From: Streptomyces mirabilis | Lineage (GTDB): Bacteria > Actinomycetota > Actinomycetes > Streptomycetales > Streptomycetaceae | Direction of reading: 5' to 3' | NCBI RefSeq assembly: GCF_018310535.1 | Contig: NZ_CP074102.1 | Span: 3,162,001 to 3,226,000, forward strand | DNA: 64,000 nt | In this document: piece by piece, positions 63,691-64,000 of the stretch | How positions within the stretch are numbered: position 1 is the stretch's first letter | Layout: each line of letters starts with the position of its first letter | Notes under the pieces: model-generated | Told to the model about the DNA's origin: nothing | The model's database searches: none | Seen by the model: only the letters and a program-made list of their open reading frames with translations | Program-made: the position numbers and the translations under genes

Positions 63691-63975
63691 ATGGCCGACG
63701 TACTCGACAAGACCGGCGCCCGTACCGACGAGGCCGCGGACGTGATCACCGGCGCCCGTGAACGCATCGACGCCCTCGACGACCGGATCATCGGCCTCGT
63801 CCAGGAACGGATGGCCGTGTCGAAGGTGATCCAGGAGGCCCGGATCGAGTCCGGTGGCCGCCGGGTGAACCTCTCGCGCGAGATGGAGATCCTCGCCCAT
63901 TTCAGGGACGCGCTCGGCAAGCCCGGCACATCGCTCGCCATGACGCTGCTGGAGCTGTGCCGCGGCCGCGTCTGA
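63691..63975 (+). CDS. chorismate mutase, AroQ type
   Basis: The 94-residue all-helical enzyme converts chorismate to prephenate, the branch point to Phe and Tyr. It shows the AroQ landmarks ITGARERIDALDDRIIGLVQERMAVSKVIQEAR and LSREMEILAHFRDALGKPGTSLAMTLLELCRG, with arginines and the lysine that hold the substrate. AAGAGGAG precedes the ATG. The upstream leader peptide and hairpin suggest attenuation by Phe/Tyr supply. The window ends 25 bp after its stop. Confidence 0.95.
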   Translation: MADVLDKTGARTDEAADVITGARERIDALDDRIIGLVQERMAVSKVIQEARIESGGRRVNLSREMEILAHFRDALGKPGTSLAMTLLELCRGRV

Positions 63976-64000
63976 CCTCGTACGCAACGTACACAACGTA

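Overview
The window is chromosomal DNA of a Streptomyces or a very close actinomycete. The sequence is GC-rich, with G/C-rich third codon positions and many GTG starts. The only in-frame TTA codon I found in a called gene is at 433-435. The housekeeping order mdh, folD, purH-purN, sucD-sucC, icmB, pcrA, guaA, together with HTH-membrane proteins, NlpC/P60 proteins and a c-di-AMP type leader, is what I associate with the Streptomyces core chromosome. I see no prophage, insertion sequence, CRISPR array, tRNA or rRNA.

Layout. 1-1128: end of an AhpD-like gene coupled to a PEP-mutase/isocitrate-lyase family gene with a TTA codon. 1135-8263 (minus): a glycine betaine/choline uptake and oxidation cluster (ALDH, GMC oxidoreductase, ATPase, fused double permease, lipoprotein receptor). 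It is divergent from a MarR-GNAT fusion regulator (8497-9414), with two perfect palindromes in the shared control region. 9411-12544: membrane proteins of unknown function, two of which share a short motif. 12782-18693: mdh, two HTH-membrane proteins, a DUF3017-type gene with 36-bp repeats, and folD. 18964-21600: a membrane protein, a secreted I36-type inhibitor, and an HTH-TM-peptidoglycan-binding-lysozyme-like protein. 21656-30417: purH-purN, membrane proteins, an HTH/sigma-like protein and sucD-sucC. 30837-32891: two secreted low-complexity proteins.

33026-41080 is the most striking block. A MoxR-type ATPase, a DUF5682-type protein and a VWA protein overlap by 4 bp at each junction. They are divergent from a SWIM zinc-finger gene followed by a DUF5691-type gene. 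The 133-bp space between the two arms carries a perfect 12-bp inverted repeat. Each arm of it is a TTGTCAGTGGC element of the kind known from LexA-independent DNA-damage promoters (RecA-NDp/PafBC). The same element sits in front of the helicase gene pcrA at 47336, which supports the reading. The cluster therefore looks like an uncharacterised, possibly damage-inducible MoxR-VWA-SWIM system.

41182-52768 holds icmB, a lipase, an M23 peptidase, pcrA, an NlpC/P60 hydrolase behind a c-di-AMP (ydaO-type) riboswitch, an SLAC1/TDT-type transporter, and a second NlpC/P60 paralogue with a different structured leader. 52829-56825 is a divergent PspC stress module: a PspC-histidine kinase with a LuxR regulator, facing a PspC/LiaF-like protein. 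56927-61626 holds DoxX, an IPT-like membrane protein, a DUF4429-type protein, a class II aldolase and a PPOX-fold protein. 61636-63975 has guaA and, on the other strand, a chorismate mutase gene preceded by a probable attenuator: a promoter, a leaderless 23-codon Phe/Tyr-containing peptide and a strong hairpin.

Dispersed intergenic palindromic repeats occur at gene 3' ends (14140-14462, 25181-25219, 41088-41130, 57571-57622, 63400-63423). All family names come from motif recognition and memory; nothing was searched. Start codons were chosen from Shine-Dalgarno spacing and overlaps, and doubtful ones are flagged.
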